Notes: generated from the sequence alone by a model not told the origin. A stretch of 64,000 nt of DNA from Gammaproteobacteria bacterium (GCA_021772935.1 JAJFLA010000052.1:20849-84848), one strand, 5' to 3'; positions 36,823 to 47,144 are shown, counted from the first letter of the stretch. Numbers and translations are program-made.

Positions 36823-37305
36823 TCAAGGACAGCTTGTATCCATCATCGGCTCAAGCAATGTCAGGGCCTGCCGATAGACCCGACGCTTGAACCGAATAAC
36901 ATTGTCAGCGGGATACCAAAAATCCACCCAGCGAAAACCCTGGAATTCCGGTTCCTTGGTTGTTTTGAAATTAAATTGCACATTGTCATCACGTAGCTTC
37001 AATAAAAACCACACCTGCTTCTGACCAATACACAAGGGCTTGCTACCAGCCCGCTGGAAGCGACGCGGCAGCTGGTAACGTAACCAACCGGGTGTAGAAC
37101 CCAGCATCTCGACATTTTTTGCGTTCAGGCCAGTTTCTTCATGCAATTCACGGTACATCGCCTCCACCGGAGTTTCATCCGTATTCATACCGCCCTGGGG
37201 GAATTGCCAGCCATCATTGTTTAAACGCTGGGCCCAGAATACCCGGCCTTCATTATTCATGATGACCATGGCTACATTGGGTCTGAAACCGTCAGGATCG
37301 ATCAT
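36823..37305 (-). CDS. rppH: RNA pyrophosphohydrolase (Nudix)
   Basis: A 160-residue Nudix hydrolase that removes pyrophosphate from the 5' end of mRNA and so starts decay. It begins [17 protein letters not shown], has WQFPQGGMN, and shows the Nudix box GG(x5)E(x7)REL(x)EETG from about 37. The C-terminal RLNFKT-like and FRWVDFWYP segments are typical of RppH. Confidence 0.94.
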   Translation of the reverse strand: MIDPDGFRPNVAMVIMNNEGRVFWAQRLNNDGWQFPQGGMNTDETPVEAMYRELHEETGLNAKNVEMLGSTPGWLRYQLPRRFQRAGSKPLCIGQKQVWFLLKLRDDNVQFNFKTTKEPEFQGFRWVDFWYPADNVIRFKRRVYRQALTLLEPMMDTSCP

Positions 37306-37413
37306 CAGCGTTTTATTTTTTTGAATCTATTCATGGTCGATGTTATGAGTAAGCTAAATACGTGCGATAATTTTAAGTCTCATGATACAAACCATGTTAA
37401 TCAATCCTGCAGA

Positions 37414-38400
37414 ATGATTCCAACTACATTACACCGATCATTGCTTTTTTTATTGCTACTGATGTCAATTGGCAGCATTTTTTTTGCCAGCGCGACAGGC
37501 TCGGTATCCCTGGATTGGTATGAATGGCTGGCAGCGATTCAGAACGCTGGCAGTCAACATGGCGAATTGATCTGGCGCCTCCGTCTGCCGCGCGCACTGG
37601 CCGCCTGGGTAGTGGGCTCGATGCTGGCTATGTCTGGCTGCCTGATGCAGGTACTGTTACGCAATCCATTGGCAGACCCTTATGTCCTTGGCGTTTCCGG
37701 TGGTGCTGCATTCGCCACGCTATTGGGCATGGTATTTGGTGTCGCGGTCGCGTTGTTGCCATGGCTGGCCATACTGGGAGCACTGGTCTCCATATTGATA
37801 GTTTTTGGCCTTGCCCGCGGCACTGGCCCATGGAGCGGCACACGTTTGTTGCTCACCGGCGTGGTAACCGCTTCCGGCTGGGCGGCATTGATCAGCCTGA
37901 TTCTCTCATTGAGTCCAGATAACAGCCTGCGTGGAATGTTATTCTGGTTAATGGGGGACCTGAGTTACGCTACACTGCCATTATGGTCATTACTGGTACT
38001 GGGTGGTAGCTTCATACTGACGCTGGGCCTGGCGCGTAGTCTGAATGTGCTGGCGATGGGAGAAACCACCGCACGATTACTGGGGGAGCCAACCCGTCAT
38101 ATGTTATGGCTGGTCTACCTGCTTGCCTCAGTGTTGACTGCGACGGCAGTATCCATTGCCGGCAGTATTGGCTTTGTGGGTTTGATCGTTCCACACTTGA
38201 TGCGAATGTTGGTTGGTTCCGACCATCGCACGCTGATTCCGTCTGCAACCCTGTTTGGCGGCCTGTTCCTGGTATTGTCCGATACACTCGCACGTACCGT
38301 ACTGAGCCCGCAGCAATTACCGGTCGGTGTGATCACGGCATTACTCGGGGTGCCATTGTTTCTATTGCTGTTAAACCGTGCACGGTTAAAGGGCGTATGA
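37414..38400 (+). CDS. FecCD/BtuC-type ABC transporter permease
   Basis: About 328 residues with some ten membrane helices. LRLPRALAAWVVGSMLAMSG, RNPLADPYVLGVSGGAAFAT (given in part) and the coupling region GSIGFVGLIVPHLMR are hallmarks of the BtuC/FecCD family that imports vitamin B12, heme or ferric siderophores. The frame is open from a TTG at 37321; the ATG at 37414 gives the usual length but lacks a good ribosome site. It overlaps the ATPase gene by four bases. No periplasmic binding protein gene is adjacent, so the substrate stays open. Confidence 0.85.
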   Translation: MIPTTLHRSLLFLLLLMSIGSIFFASATGSVSLDWYEWLAAIQNAGSQHGELIWRLRLPRALAAWVVGSMLAMSGCLMQVLLRNPLADPYVLGVSGGAAFATLLGMVFGVAVALLPWLAILGALVSILIVFGLARGTGPWSGTRLLLTGVVTASGWAALISLILSLSPDNSLRGMLFWLMGDLSYATLPLWSLLVLGGSFILTLGLARSLNVLAMGETTARLLGEPTRHMLWLVYLLASVLTATAVSIAGSIGFVGLIVPHLMRMLVGSDHRTLIPSATLFGGLFLVLSDTLARTVLSPQQLPVGVITALLGVPLFLLLLNRARLKGV

Positions 38401-39167
38401 CTTCGCTGATCTGTCAATCTCTTGATGTCAACATTGCCAGCACAAACATCTGCAGCAAGTTGAATCTGGAGCTTGCGCCAGGACAGTTCTGGGGCATGCT
38501 GGGACCCAATGGCATTGGCAAAACCACGCTGCTCAAATGCATGGCGGGTTTATCTCCACCCGATAGCGGGACCGTGCTACTTGAAAACCAGATAATAGAC
38601 AATCTACCGCGCCGCGCCATCGCCCGTTTGCTTGGTATGCTACAACAGCACACAGTTTACGTTTTTGATGCCAGCGTGCTCGAAACAGCTCTCACCGGAC
38701 GACATCCCCACCTCGCTTACTGGGAACGCGAAGGCCCGCAAGACAAACAAAAGGCGCTGGATGCCATCCGAGCCGTTGATCTGGAAGGTTTTGAATCCCG
38801 CAGTGTCACAGGGTTATCCGGTGGAGAAGCGCGCCGTTTGGCATTTGCTTCCCTGATCGTACAGGAACCGGCCATTCTCCTTTTGGATGAACCCACCAAC
38901 CACCTTGATATGAAGCACCAGATTCGCATTATGGACCACGTTGAAATGCAGGTAACCGGGGAACAGCGGGCGGCCATGATCGCTTTGCATGACGTCAACC
39001 TGGCCGCTCGTTATTGCAGCCATATTGTTATGCTGTTTGGAGACGGACTTTGGCAGGCAGGTCCAGCTAAAGAATTGCTGAACCTGGAAAACCTCGAAAG
39101 ACTCTACCAATGTCCGGTTGAGTCTGTGCAAACCTCAAGCGGCCAGCGATTTTTACCAGGAAACTGA
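38397..39167 (+). CDS. ABC transporter ATP-binding protein (BtuD/FecE type)
   Basis: A 256-residue ATPase. Walker A is GPNGIGKTTLL, the Q-loop is LLGMLQQHTV, the signature is VTGLSGGEARRLAFA, Walker B is ILLLDEPTNHLD, and the switch His is in ALHDVN. It starts on ATGA over the permease stop and forms the importer with it. No cobalamin riboswitch could be seen upstream of the pair. Confidence 0.9.
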   Translation: MTSLICQSLDVNIASTNICSKLNLELAPGQFWGMLGPNGIGKTTLLKCMAGLSPPDSGTVLLENQIIDNLPRRAIARLLGMLQQHTVYVFDASVLETALTGRHPHLAYWEREGPQDKQKALDAIRAVDLEGFESRSVTGLSGGEARRLAFASLIVQEPAILLLDEPTNHLDMKHQIRIMDHVEMQVTGEQRAAMIALHDVNLAARYCSHIVMLFGDGLWQAGPAKELLNLENLERLYQCPVESVQTSSGQRFLPGN

Positions 39168-39323
39168 GCCTGGTTAACTCTAATGTGGCGATTAAGAGCC
39201 CCGCGATTCCACTTCACCTGGGGTTTCATACCCAAAAGGTTGACATATGAAATCAAAGGATCGGTTGATGTCTTTCACTGCCAGGGTTATGTGGCTTAAA
39301 CCATTGATCATCAACTTTCCCTG

Positions 39324-40265
39324 TCAAAGCTCAAGGCGAATGCCTTCCAGCGCAACATTAAAACCAGCAGATCGGACAAGTTTACTCTCTTCACTATTTG
39401 TATTGAGTAATGGGTTGGTGTGGTTCATATGAATAAACCACACTTTGTTGCGCTCCTTTAAAGCAAGCGCTTCTAATGTCTTCATACTCTCAAGCACAAA
39501 TGGATGTGGTATTTTTGACATGTCACGACCCGGCAACTCACCGTCCGCATAAAAGGTTCCGTCAATCAAAGCATAGTCCACCGTTTTTAACAGTCCGGAT
39601 AAATCAGTTCGCCACTTTGTCCACTTATCTATATCCGGGATAAATACCGCAGATTTATGTGGGCCATCGATACGGTAACCCACCGTTTCAGAATATTCAT
39701 CCCGGTGAGGCACCAAAAATGGTGTCACCTTAAGTGACCCAAGTGATTCAACCCGGTCGGTTTGTAACGCCGTCAAAACAATATTCCTGTAAGAAACCAA
39801 TTGGCTCCAGGGCCCATTTGTTTTTAAAAAATCGAACATTCCAGGCATGGCATAGACAGGTATACCTAACGCTCCCATCGCTTCATGACCCAGGAACATC
39901 AAGCCTGTGTAATGACCAATGTGGGCATGGGTCAGAAATATTCCCGCAAGCTTAAAGTCTGCAGAAGGCGCTTCCTTCTCAAGCTCGTATAACTGCGCTG
40001 GAAAATCGGGTGTTGCCTCAAACATATATTTTTTATGGGAGCCAGGATCAATCAACCCTAACGATACTGCACCCCGTCTCAAACCCGGCTCGACCCAAGC
40101 CGGCATGCAGTGGGTTTCATAACATCCGGTTTGGGGGTAACCAGCGTCTTGAGTGACACCCAAAATATAAAGATAAGGGTCATTGTCATGCGCAGTCACT
40201 AAGGGGATGGCAATAAAACAAACCGTTATAAGCAATAGGTATTTAAATATTTTATTTTTTGACAT
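39324..40265 (-). CDS. PqqB-like metallo-beta-lactamase-fold protein
   Basis: A 313-residue exported protein: signal peptide to about residue 24 (VTAHD), then LYILGVTQDAGYPQTGC as in PqqB, and the metal motif FLTHAHIGHYTGL, in which the usual HxHxDH has Gly for Asp. SVFIPDIDKW-like (AVFIPDIDKW) and WFIHMNHTNP follow. No other pqq genes are near, so a role in PQQ synthesis is unlikely; it is best called PqqB-like. It overlaps the GNAT gene by 14 bp. Confidence 0.75.
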   Translation of the reverse strand: MSKNKIFKYLLLITVCFIAIPLVTAHDNDPYLYILGVTQDAGYPQTGCYETHCMPAWVEPGLRRGAVSLGLIDPGSHKKYMFEATPDFPAQLYELEKEAPSADFKLAGIFLTHAHIGHYTGLMFLGHEAMGALGIPVYAMPGMFDFLKTNGPWSQLVSYRNIVLTALQTDRVESLGSLKVTPFLVPHRDEYSETVGYRIDGPHKSAVFIPDIDKWTKWRTDLSGLLKTVDYALIDGTFYADGELPGRDMSKIPHPFVLESMKTLEALALKERNKVWFIHMNHTNPLLNTNSEESKLVRSAGFNVALEGIRLEL

Positions 40266-40674
40266 GATCAGCTCTCTGTTGATCAGACTTGGGCCAGATG
40301 AATGCTGACTTTTGCCTCTGCCAACCTTGCTTAAGATAAAAAGACTCCTTGCCAGCAGCCGATGACAATGTGGTAAAAAGATAGCTATCAAGCTGCTCCC
40401 TTAAATCAGCAAGTATCTTTTTGCCAATACCCATCTTTTGAAAATCGGGAGACACCACCAAATCAACAATAAGCGCATAATACTTTCCATCATCTACAGT
40501 GCGCCCAAAACCAACAAGTCTTCCATTGCAAAAGGCAAACCGGAGGTATGAACTGGTCTCGAACGCTTTGCGTATTTCTTCGGGGTCTTTGACACCCCAC
40601 CCCACGAGCTGAAACAGCTCTGATACATCTTGCCAGTTGATCCCTTCGACATTGTTTCTATATTCAATTTTCAT
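40252..40674 (-). CDS. GNAT-family N-acetyltransferase
   Basis: A 140-residue acetyltransferase. The acetyl-CoA loop VSPDFQKMGIGKKIL (about 74-88; Q/RxxGxG/A type) and a C-terminal FYLKQGWQR match the family. The ATG at 40674 is preferred because the protein then begins MKIEYRNN, as relatives do. Its acceptor is unknown. It overlaps the PqqB-like gene start. Confidence 0.82.
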   Translation of the reverse strand: MKIEYRNNVEGINWQDVSELFQLVGWGVKDPEEIRKAFETSSYLRFAFCNGRLVGFGRTVDDGKYYALIVDLVVSPDFQKMGIGKKILADLREQLDSYLFTTLSSAAGKESFYLKQGWQRQKSAFIWPKSDQQRADHVKK

Positions 40675-40802
40675 TAGTGACCTTGTATGCCTGATATCAG
40701 AATTGACCGCTACATGAAATACAGTACGACGGTATCGCGTCTCTCGATTTTCCCGCACCGGTTGAATAAATTGTCAGGTATGTCGAATGTATCTGCATAG
40801 AG

Positions 40803-41675
40803 TTACTCATTCTCACCGTTAGGGTCTAGCTGTACCTGTAAGAAATTGATTGTACGCAGAATAATCTCTCGTGACCTTTGATCATCTTTTTCCAGATCAA
40901 AACCGTGGGGACCTGTTGGATGATTCCAGTACTCAAGCTTCCAACCATTTATTAGAGCCGTCTGCGCAAATTGCTGTAAACCTGCGTTGAGTGCTGCATT
41001 ATCCTTCCCCGCCTCAGCTATAAAAAATGCCGGATCCCAATCCGACTTGGACTCCAATAATGGAAACGGATCTAACCCCACTCGTTGAGCATCAGGTACC
41101 TTTTCACCTGTGTTCTCCCAAACTTCAGGCCCAAGAATTGCGTAATAAATGGCCATACATTTAAGCCATTTTGGCCGCTCCGAGAGAAATGGTGCTACAA
41201 AGCTTCCAGCACCAGAAAAAAACCACAGACAGATACGATCTTTATCGATTGAATACTTCTCGGAATTTGCCCGTACAAATTCCACCGCCGCCCGGATGTC
41301 ACCGTTAGCGGTTTGCAGGTCGTTTAAGCTATTGAATCTATGATTGAACACGACACCTGCAAGCCCTGCACTGGCCACTAAATAACCGTAGGACTGAAAA
41401 AACTGCCAGTCTTTTGCCGCTGGTAGGTTTTTTGGTATCGGACCACCATGAACAAATATCACGGCCGCTTGTTTTTTGTCTGAACCAGTAGGTAGAAAAA
41501 TATCTGCAAGTGTTCGACCCTCTGCAGTATCCAGATAAACGAGGTTTTTATGGGTCTTGAATTCACCTGGATTGGGAGTAGAAACTACAATTGGTCGAGT
41601 GAAGAATTCATCTTCTGGCTTTGCTGTCGAAATAAAACAGAGAGCAATAATGGTGGTGAACAAAACCCGCTTCAC
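40803..41675 (-). CDS. Exported alpha/beta-hydrolase
   Basis: A 290-residue secreted protein with a signal peptide to about residue 18 (CFISTAKP). The oxyanion loop VIFVHGGPIPKN, the nucleophile region LWFFSGAGSF (Ser in FSGAG instead of the classic GxSxG), and a C-terminal HPTGPHGFD with the catalytic His are present. It resembles the BD-FAE/dienelactone-hydrolase type. The start is GTG with AGGAG upstream. The substrate is unknown. Confidence 0.75.
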   Translation of the reverse strand: MKRVLFTTIIALCFISTAKPEDEFFTRPIVVSTPNPGEFKTHKNLVYLDTAEGRTLADIFLPTGSDKKQAAVIFVHGGPIPKNLPAAKDWQFFQSYGYLVASAGLAGVVFNHRFNSLNDLQTANGDIRAAVEFVRANSEKYSIDKDRICLWFFSGAGSFVAPFLSERPKWLKCMAIYYAILGPEVWENTGEKVPDAQRVGLDPFPLLESKSDWDPAFFIAEAGKDNAALNAGLQQFAQTALINGWKLEYWNHPTGPHGFDLEKDDQRSREIILRTINFLQVQLDPNGENE

Positions 41676-41725
41676 AAACGATACTCCTATTGCCCGTGTA
41701 TTAGTTATGTGGCCTGACGTATGAA

Positions 41726-42979
41726 CTACCCGGCAGCTGAATCCATCCGACTTTTTAATTGCGTATAGGCCTTACCCAGGTGCCAGGCGCCGATACCCCA
41801 GCACGCCATTATTGGAACATAAATCCATGCCACCTGACTAATTGAAAGTCCCGCCGTCATCATGCCTTTGAACAACCAGCTAGCGGTCACATCACTGCCA
41901 CGATAAACCACGGTATCAATGAAATTTTTGCTCTTGTATTTGGTTTCGCGTTCAACCACCGTAAACAGCATCTCCTTGACCGGCCCCACCAAACCATAAT
42001 TCAGTGCCCGCTGCGCTACCTGAACGGCAGCGAACAACACCAAACCAAGCGAACTGCCCAGCAGCACAAAACCAGCGGCCAACAGGATTGGAGGCAAAAT
42101 TGCGGTGCGCGGCATGCCGAGGTGTATCACCAGTCGTGATGTAATCAGAAACTGAAGTAGAAACGCCAGCACCTGCACGATCAAGTCGACATAACTGAAA
42201 AACCGGGTGCGCTCGTCAAACCCAATTATGTTCTGGTCAACCAATACCGCCAGACCGTTATACAAAAAAGTTGATGTCAGGTTATGGGACAACATTAACA
42301 GGCAGATCAATAATAAGTATTTAGATTTGAAGACATGTACCGCACCCTCCCAGATACTGCCTCCAATTACTGGCGTGGGCAGGTACTGGTGACGTTGGCG
42401 TTCGAACCGGCCAAGGGTAATGGAGAACGCTGTCGCAACCAGCAAGCAGAGAATCGCCAGCGTCATAACACCTCCGGAGCCGATCGTTTCAATCCAGTTG
42501 GCCGTCAGCAACGGGCCGCAAATCGCACCCATGCTGCCACCTGCCATGATGCTGCCAAACAGGCGTTGTGCCTGACCCGGTTGGAAGATATCTGCCATGA
42601 AACTCCAGAATATCGACACCACGAACAGGTTGAACACGCTCACCCAGACATAAAAGCTGTACTGAACCCAATCACTGGTCGCATCACCTTTAAAGGTATA
42701 TGCGAAAAATATCAGGTTTGAAATGAAGAACAGGTAAATTCCAGGTATAAACCGACCGCGCCGGAATTTTGAAACCAGCCAGCCGAATACCGGCACCAGC
42801 AACAACATCGATACAAATGTCGCCGTATACAACCAGTGCAAGGATTCGGAGTGATTAGATGCAACCGTGCCCCGAATGGGCCTAAGCATGAAATAACCAG
42901 CCAACAACAAAAAGAAATAACTGAAAGCCAGCAGAAAGCGTGGCCACTCATGCTTGCGGATATCTATCAGCTTGAACAG
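41726..42979 (-). CDS. Tlc/NTT-like major-facilitator carrier, likely CTG start
   Basis: About 417 residues with 11-12 membrane helices. The N-terminal part reads FKLIDIRKHEWPRFLLAFS, then LLAGYFMLRPIRG, which fits bacterial MFS proteins related to nucleotide carriers (Npt/Tlc-like). The reading frame is closed upstream by the TAA of the adaptor gene. Starting at the first TTG (42910) would cut off the family's N-terminal helix. GGAGGG in the adaptor's last codons lies seven bases before a CTG at 42979, which I take as the likely start. The substrate is unknown. It follows the RND adaptor by three bases. Confidence 0.72.
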   Translation of the reverse strand: MFKLIDIRKHEWPRFLLAFSYFFLLLAGYFMLRPIRGTVASNHSESLHWLYTATFVSMLLLVPVFGWLVSKFRRGRFIPGIYLFFISNLIFFAYTFKGDATSDWVQYSFYVWVSVFNLFVVSIFWSFMADIFQPGQAQRLFGSIMAGGSMGAICGPLLTANWIETIGSGGVMTLAILCLLVATAFSITLGRFERQRHQYLPTPVIGGSIWEGAVHVFKSKYLLLICLLMLSHNLTSTFLYNGLAVLVDQNIIGFDERTRFFSYVDLIVQVLAFLLQFLITSRLVIHLGMPRTAILPPILLAAGFVLLGSSLGLVLFAAVQVAQRALNYGLVGPVKEMLFTVVERETKYKSKNFIDTVVYRGSDVTASWLFKGMMTAGLSISQVAWIYVPIMACWGIGAWHLGKAYTQLKSRMDSAAG

Positions 42980-42982
42980 AGG

Positions 42983-44041
42983 TTAACCCTCCATGATGGA
43001 AACCGTTTGTCCCGGTCGCAGTCGTTCATTCCCCCGGATAATCACCGTGTCGCCATCGTTCAAATCACCGAAGACTTCGATCCTGTCACCTGCGCCGATT
43101 CCGGTCGTCACCGTCAGCTGTTTTGCCTTCTGCTGCTTATCGACCACAAAAACAGTAATCCCTCCTGGTCTCAGCACCAGGGCATCACGTGGAACAACAA
43201 GTGCGTCTCGGTAATCTGAGGTCGGGATCGAAACCCGCAAGGTTTGCCCGACAGGGAAGCTGTCGCCATCAATGTCGAGCCTGAGTTCGAACTGATGAGT
43301 GTTCTCCGAGCCCACAGCTACAACTGTTCTGACCGTCCCTATGGCAATAACCAATCCTGTCCTCAGCTCCAGTTGCTGGCCCGAGCGTACAAAAGAAAAG
43401 TATTCCAATGGTGCTCTGGCTATCACTTCCAGATGTTGTTGATTCACCAAACGAACGACGTTGAAGCCGCTGTCGACGCGTTCGCCAGGCATCATCAGAC
43501 GCTCCACCACGATCCCATCGAAGGGTGCAGTGATCCTGGTGCGGACCAACTGGTCTTCTATTTGTGCCAGGCGGGATTTTGCGACCCGTAAATCACCTCT
43601 GGAAACATCCCGGTCCGAGCGTGTTTGTTCCAATTTTGTAGCGGCTGCCAGATTGGAATCCGCCAATTTGACATATCTGCGCTCCTCGCTTTCAAGGTAT
43701 TTCAACCTGGCCTGGGCACGTTCGACTTCAGCCTGCTGCTCGTCTTTCTTGAGTTGTAACTGTGTATCTTCAATCATGGCAATCACATCACCCCTGACCA
43801 CCACAGTGCCAACATCTGCCACATCGATCAGGCGACCGCTTACTTCTGCCGCAAGTTTTGCATCATTGCGGCTCACAACAGTACCTGGCACAACGGTTTC
43901 CGGGGCCAAAGATTGTATCGAGGCTTGCGCCACACGCACGTTGGCTGCTTGCGCTTCATCCTGAGCCAGGGCTACAGCTTGAATCCCCGCCCCAATGACA
44001 ACACTAGCCAGTAAGTACGCTAATTTTTTCATTTTGCCCAT
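42983..44041 (-). CDS. RND efflux periplasmic adaptor (membrane-fusion protein)
   Basis: A 352-residue exported adaptor with a signal peptide to about residue 27 (AVALAQ). The lipoyl-like halves RLIDVADVGTVVVRGDVIA and TRITAPFDGIVVERLMMPGE (given in parts) flank a short coiled-coil hairpin (about 95-165), and a beta-barrel and membrane-proximal domain follow. It bridges the RND pump and an outer-membrane channel. No TolC-like gene is present, so it probably uses a shared one. The pump gene precedes it by 25 bp. Confidence 0.9.
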   Translation of the reverse strand: MGKMKKLAYLLASVVIGAGIQAVALAQDEAQAANVRVAQASIQSLAPETVVPGTVVSRNDAKLAAEVSGRLIDVADVGTVVVRGDVIAMIEDTQLQLKKDEQQAEVERAQARLKYLESEERRYVKLADSNLAAATKLEQTRSDRDVSRGDLRVAKSRLAQIEDQLVRTRITAPFDGIVVERLMMPGERVDSGFNVVRLVNQQHLEVIARAPLEYFSFVRSGQQLELRTGLVIAIGTVRTVVAVGSENTHQFELRLDIDGDSFPVGQTLRVSIPTSDYRDALVVPRDALVLRPGGITVFVVDKQQKAKQLTVTTGIGAGDRIEVFGDLNDGDTVIIRGNERLRPGQTVSIMEG

Positions 44042-44066
44042 ATCCGTTTAAATGTACTCATGATCT

Positions 44067-47000
44067 TTATGACTGCAACACATGTTTAGCAGGGAATTCA
44101 ACTTCCCTGGAGCGCAAAAGACTGGGCAACAGAACAAGCGTAAACAAAGCGCTGACCAGCATGCCGCCGACAATAACTACGGCCATACCCCGATAGAGTT
44201 CTGTGCCGGACCCCGGGATCAACATTAGCGGCAGCATGCCAAAAATACTCGTCGTCGTACTCATTAAGATAGGTCGCAAGCGTAACCTTACAGCACTTTC
44301 TACAGCATCCCGCCGCGACATGCCTTCACGCTCGCCATCACGCGCACGATAAACCAGCAAGATGGCATTATTAACAACCAGTCCCAACAAAATAACGAAA
44401 CCAATCATCGTCAACAAATCCATTTTCTGGCCGCCGGTTGCGGATAATGCCACATCCATCAGACGCAGGGAGATTATTCCACCAACCGTAGCCATCGGAA
44501 TAGTCAGGATAACGAGCAGAGAATCTTTAAACGACCGAAACAACGCAGAAATCAGTAAATAAAGAATAACAATGGCCAGTGAAAAACTACCTGCCATGCT
44601 CTCCAGTGCCTGATCCAGCGCTTCGGCGGTGCCACGCATCTGGATCGAACCATCCTGTGGCAATTGAGCCATGATTTTTGGTACCACCTGCTCCGTGATG
44701 TGCCCAATAGCGTCTTCCAATGCCATCTCGGCAGGTGGCGTAACTTGCAGTGTCAAGGTGCGTTTGCGATCTACTCTACGAATCTGCGAAGGACCCGCTG
44801 TGCGTGTGACACGAGTCAATTCACCGATGGTCTGAATCTCACCATTTGCGGTGGCGACCGGCATAGCCGCCAGTTCTTCCGGCGAATGCCACTGTTCGGC
44901 TCGCATAATGACATTATAACGCCGGGTACCATCAAAATACTCCCCCATAAACGCGCCATCACCCATCGCACGGATGATGGTGGCCATCCGTGCCCGGTTC
45001 CAGCCTACTTCAGCAATGCGACGATCATCCGGTATCAAGCGCAACTCGGGCTCTGCCTGTTCCAGACCGGGTAAAGGCCGTACAGTCGCACCTGGCAATG
45101 CTTTCAGTATGGCATTAAAACCCACTTGCCCGCCCTGGATCAGGGATTCAAAAGAGTCTGCCTGCAAATCTACATTAATTTGCCGCCCACCCCTTGATCC
45201 ACCAAAAATAGCCCTACGTCCAGCAAACGCGATCGTATCTGGGAAACCTGACAATATCTCCGAATTGAAAACATCGATCAATTCATCAACATCGGCCGGG
45301 TCATTCGCCCGACCACCGATAAAAGTTCCAAACCCAGGTGATACACCAAGAAAATAATTATCCAGCTGCAGCCGGTTTTCACCATTGATATATTGATCAA
45401 GCCGCCGGTCAATGACGTTCATAACCTCATTTTTTGCAGTTTCCACACCCAGACCTGGCGGTGCCACCATAAAACCAAATATAAAATTGCGTTTGCCTTC
45501 AGGCAGGTAATCCGCCGAAGGCTTGAGTGCCAACAATAAGATTAAGGGTATTACGGTTAATCCTGTAACCCACAAACGCCGCCGATGGGGGGTGTCAGTC
45601 CACCGCATAATGTGGTCGGTTATCCATCGCCACCAGTGATGATGGATGTCTTCAATTGCACTACCTTTAATCCAGTTGGATGCCGCCGAAGGAAGCACTG
45701 TTACAGCAACTATTAATGATGCCGTAACGGCTGCTGAAATTGTAATGGCAAGATCACTGAACAGTTGGCCAGCTTCATCGCGCAAAAACACGACCGGCAT
45801 AAAAATTGCCACGGTGGTGGCAGTTGATGCCAGTAATGCGCCCCAAACCTGCGAGGTGCCACGCTCCGAAGCGTCATCACCATCACGACCGCTTTCACGT
45901 TGCCTGAAAATATTCTCCAACACAACGATAGCCGCATCGAGCACCATACCTGTTGCAAAGGCGAGACCGGCAAGGGAAATGATATTTAGAGTCCGTCCGG
46001 TAATATTGAGTACCACAAATGCTGAAAACAGGCATAACGGGATAGACAAAGCCACGATTAATGTGGCGCGGAATTTCCGTAGAAACCACCATAAAACCAC
46101 AACCGCAAGCACCATACCCAGCAACAGATTATTGCGCACCATTTTGATTGATCCAACGACATAAATGGATTCATCATAATTTTGGTCGATATCCAGGCCT
46201 GCACGCTCAAGTTCATTGGCCGCAAGATCGGCAACCGCCTCTTTTAGCGCAGACATCACTTCAAGTACATTCACGCCTGACTCAGGTATGACATTAACCG
46301 CGATTGAAGCACCGCCATTCATATGAAGCATGGTGGTGGGATCCACCATAGTCAGTTGAATAGTTGCGATGTCCTTTAGCCGTATTGGCTCTCCTTCGCG
46401 CCACTCAAGCACCAGGTCACCCAATGATTCAACCTCGTATTTGCCGCTAAAACGCACTGTATATTGCCGTCGACCAACCTCGGTACTACCGGCAGAGACA
46501 TTGGCGTTCGCACCCAGCTCACTTGAAATCGAAGTCAGATCCAAACCAATGTTTGCCGCTTTGTATGGATCAAACGTAATCCTGACCTCATGTCTTCGGC
46601 CACCGAAAGCACCTGTATTGGATACTCCCGGAACCCGCTCCAGTCGGGTAATAACCGTTTCCTCCAGAAAATCCTGGTAGGATTCAATCGGACGCTCATT
46701 ACCAGCTTTCAAACGGACAGCAAACCAGGCTATGACTTTCTCAAAGCGATTCCCACCAACACTGATAACCGGTTCATTGGCATCCAGTGGATACCTGGGG
46801 ACCTGGTTCAAGCGATTCATCACTTCTATAAGCGCACGGCTCATATCAGTACCGATAGCAAACTCCATCTGAATAGAACCGCTGCCAAAACTGGAACTCG
46901 ATGACATTCTGAGCAACCCTGGCACACTGCGCAGCACATCCTCCTGGGGCTCAATAATTTCTGATTCGACTTCATTAGGCGCAGAGGCACGCCATGGTGT

Positions 47001-47144
47001 CCGAATGGATATCTCCGGCCGTTCAATCTCTGGTGTCATCTGGACAGGCAGACGCATCAGACTCAGGGTGCCAAATATGACCACCAGGAGGCCAGCGACA
47101 ATCACTGCCACCGGGTTGCCTAAAGATATTCGCGTTAACTTCAA
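44067..47144 (-). CDS. RND efflux permease, HAE-1-like
   Basis: About 1025 residues, with the RND pattern of two six-helix halves and two large periplasmic loops. GLAFATGMVLDAAIVVLEN lies in helix 4; AcrB has two adjacent Asp at VDDAIVV, here only the first is kept (LDAA). I chose the TTG at 47144, which gives KLTRISLGNPVAVIV at the start and has AAAGGG upstream; a TTG at 47174 is also open. It pumps out small molecules with the next-encoded adaptor. The substrate is unknown. It heads a long minus-strand run. Confidence 0.9.
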   Translation of the reverse strand: MKLTRISLGNPVAVIVAGLLVVIFGTLSLMRLPVQMTPEIERPEISIRTPWRASAPNEVESEIIEPQEDVLRSVPGLLRMSSSSSFGSGSIQMEFAIGTDMSRALIEVMNRLNQVPRYPLDANEPVISVGGNRFEKVIAWFAVRLKAGNERPIESYQDFLEETVITRLERVPGVSNTGAFGGRRHEVRITFDPYKAANIGLDLTSISSELGANANVSAGSTEVGRRQYTVRFSGKYEVESLGDLVLEWREGEPIRLKDIATIQLTMVDPTTMLHMNGGASIAVNVIPESGVNVLEVMSALKEAVADLAANELERAGLDIDQNYDESIYVVGSIKMVRNNLLLGMVLAVVVLWWFLRKFRATLIVALSIPLCLFSAFVVLNITGRTLNIISLAGLAFATGMVLDAAIVVLENIFRQRESGRDGDDASERGTSQVWGALLASTATTVAIFMPVVFLRDEAGQLFSDLAITISAAVTASLIVAVTVLPSAASNWIKGSAIEDIHHHWWRWITDHIMRWTDTPHRRRLWVTGLTVIPLILLLALKPSADYLPEGKRNFIFGFMVAPPGLGVETAKNEVMNVIDRRLDQYINGENRLQLDNYFLGVSPGFGTFIGGRANDPADVDELIDVFNSEILSGFPDTIAFAGRRAIFGGSRGGRQINVDLQADSFESLIQGGQVGFNAILKALPGATVRPLPGLEQAEPELRLIPDDRRIAEVGWNRARMATIIRAMGDGAFMGEYFDGTRRYNVIMRAEQWHSPEELAAMPVATANGEIQTIGELTRVTRTAGPSQIRRVDRKRTLTLQVTPPAEMALEDAIGHITEQVVPKIMAQLPQDGSIQMRGTAEALDQALESMAGSFSLAIVILYLLISALFRSFKDSLLVILTIPMATVGGIISLRLMDVALSATGGQKMDLLTMIGFVILLGLVVNNAILLVYRARDGEREGMSRRDAVESAVRLRLRPILMSTTTSIFGMLPLMLIPGSGTELYRGMAVVIVGGMLVSALFTLVLLPSLLRSREVEFPAKHVLQS

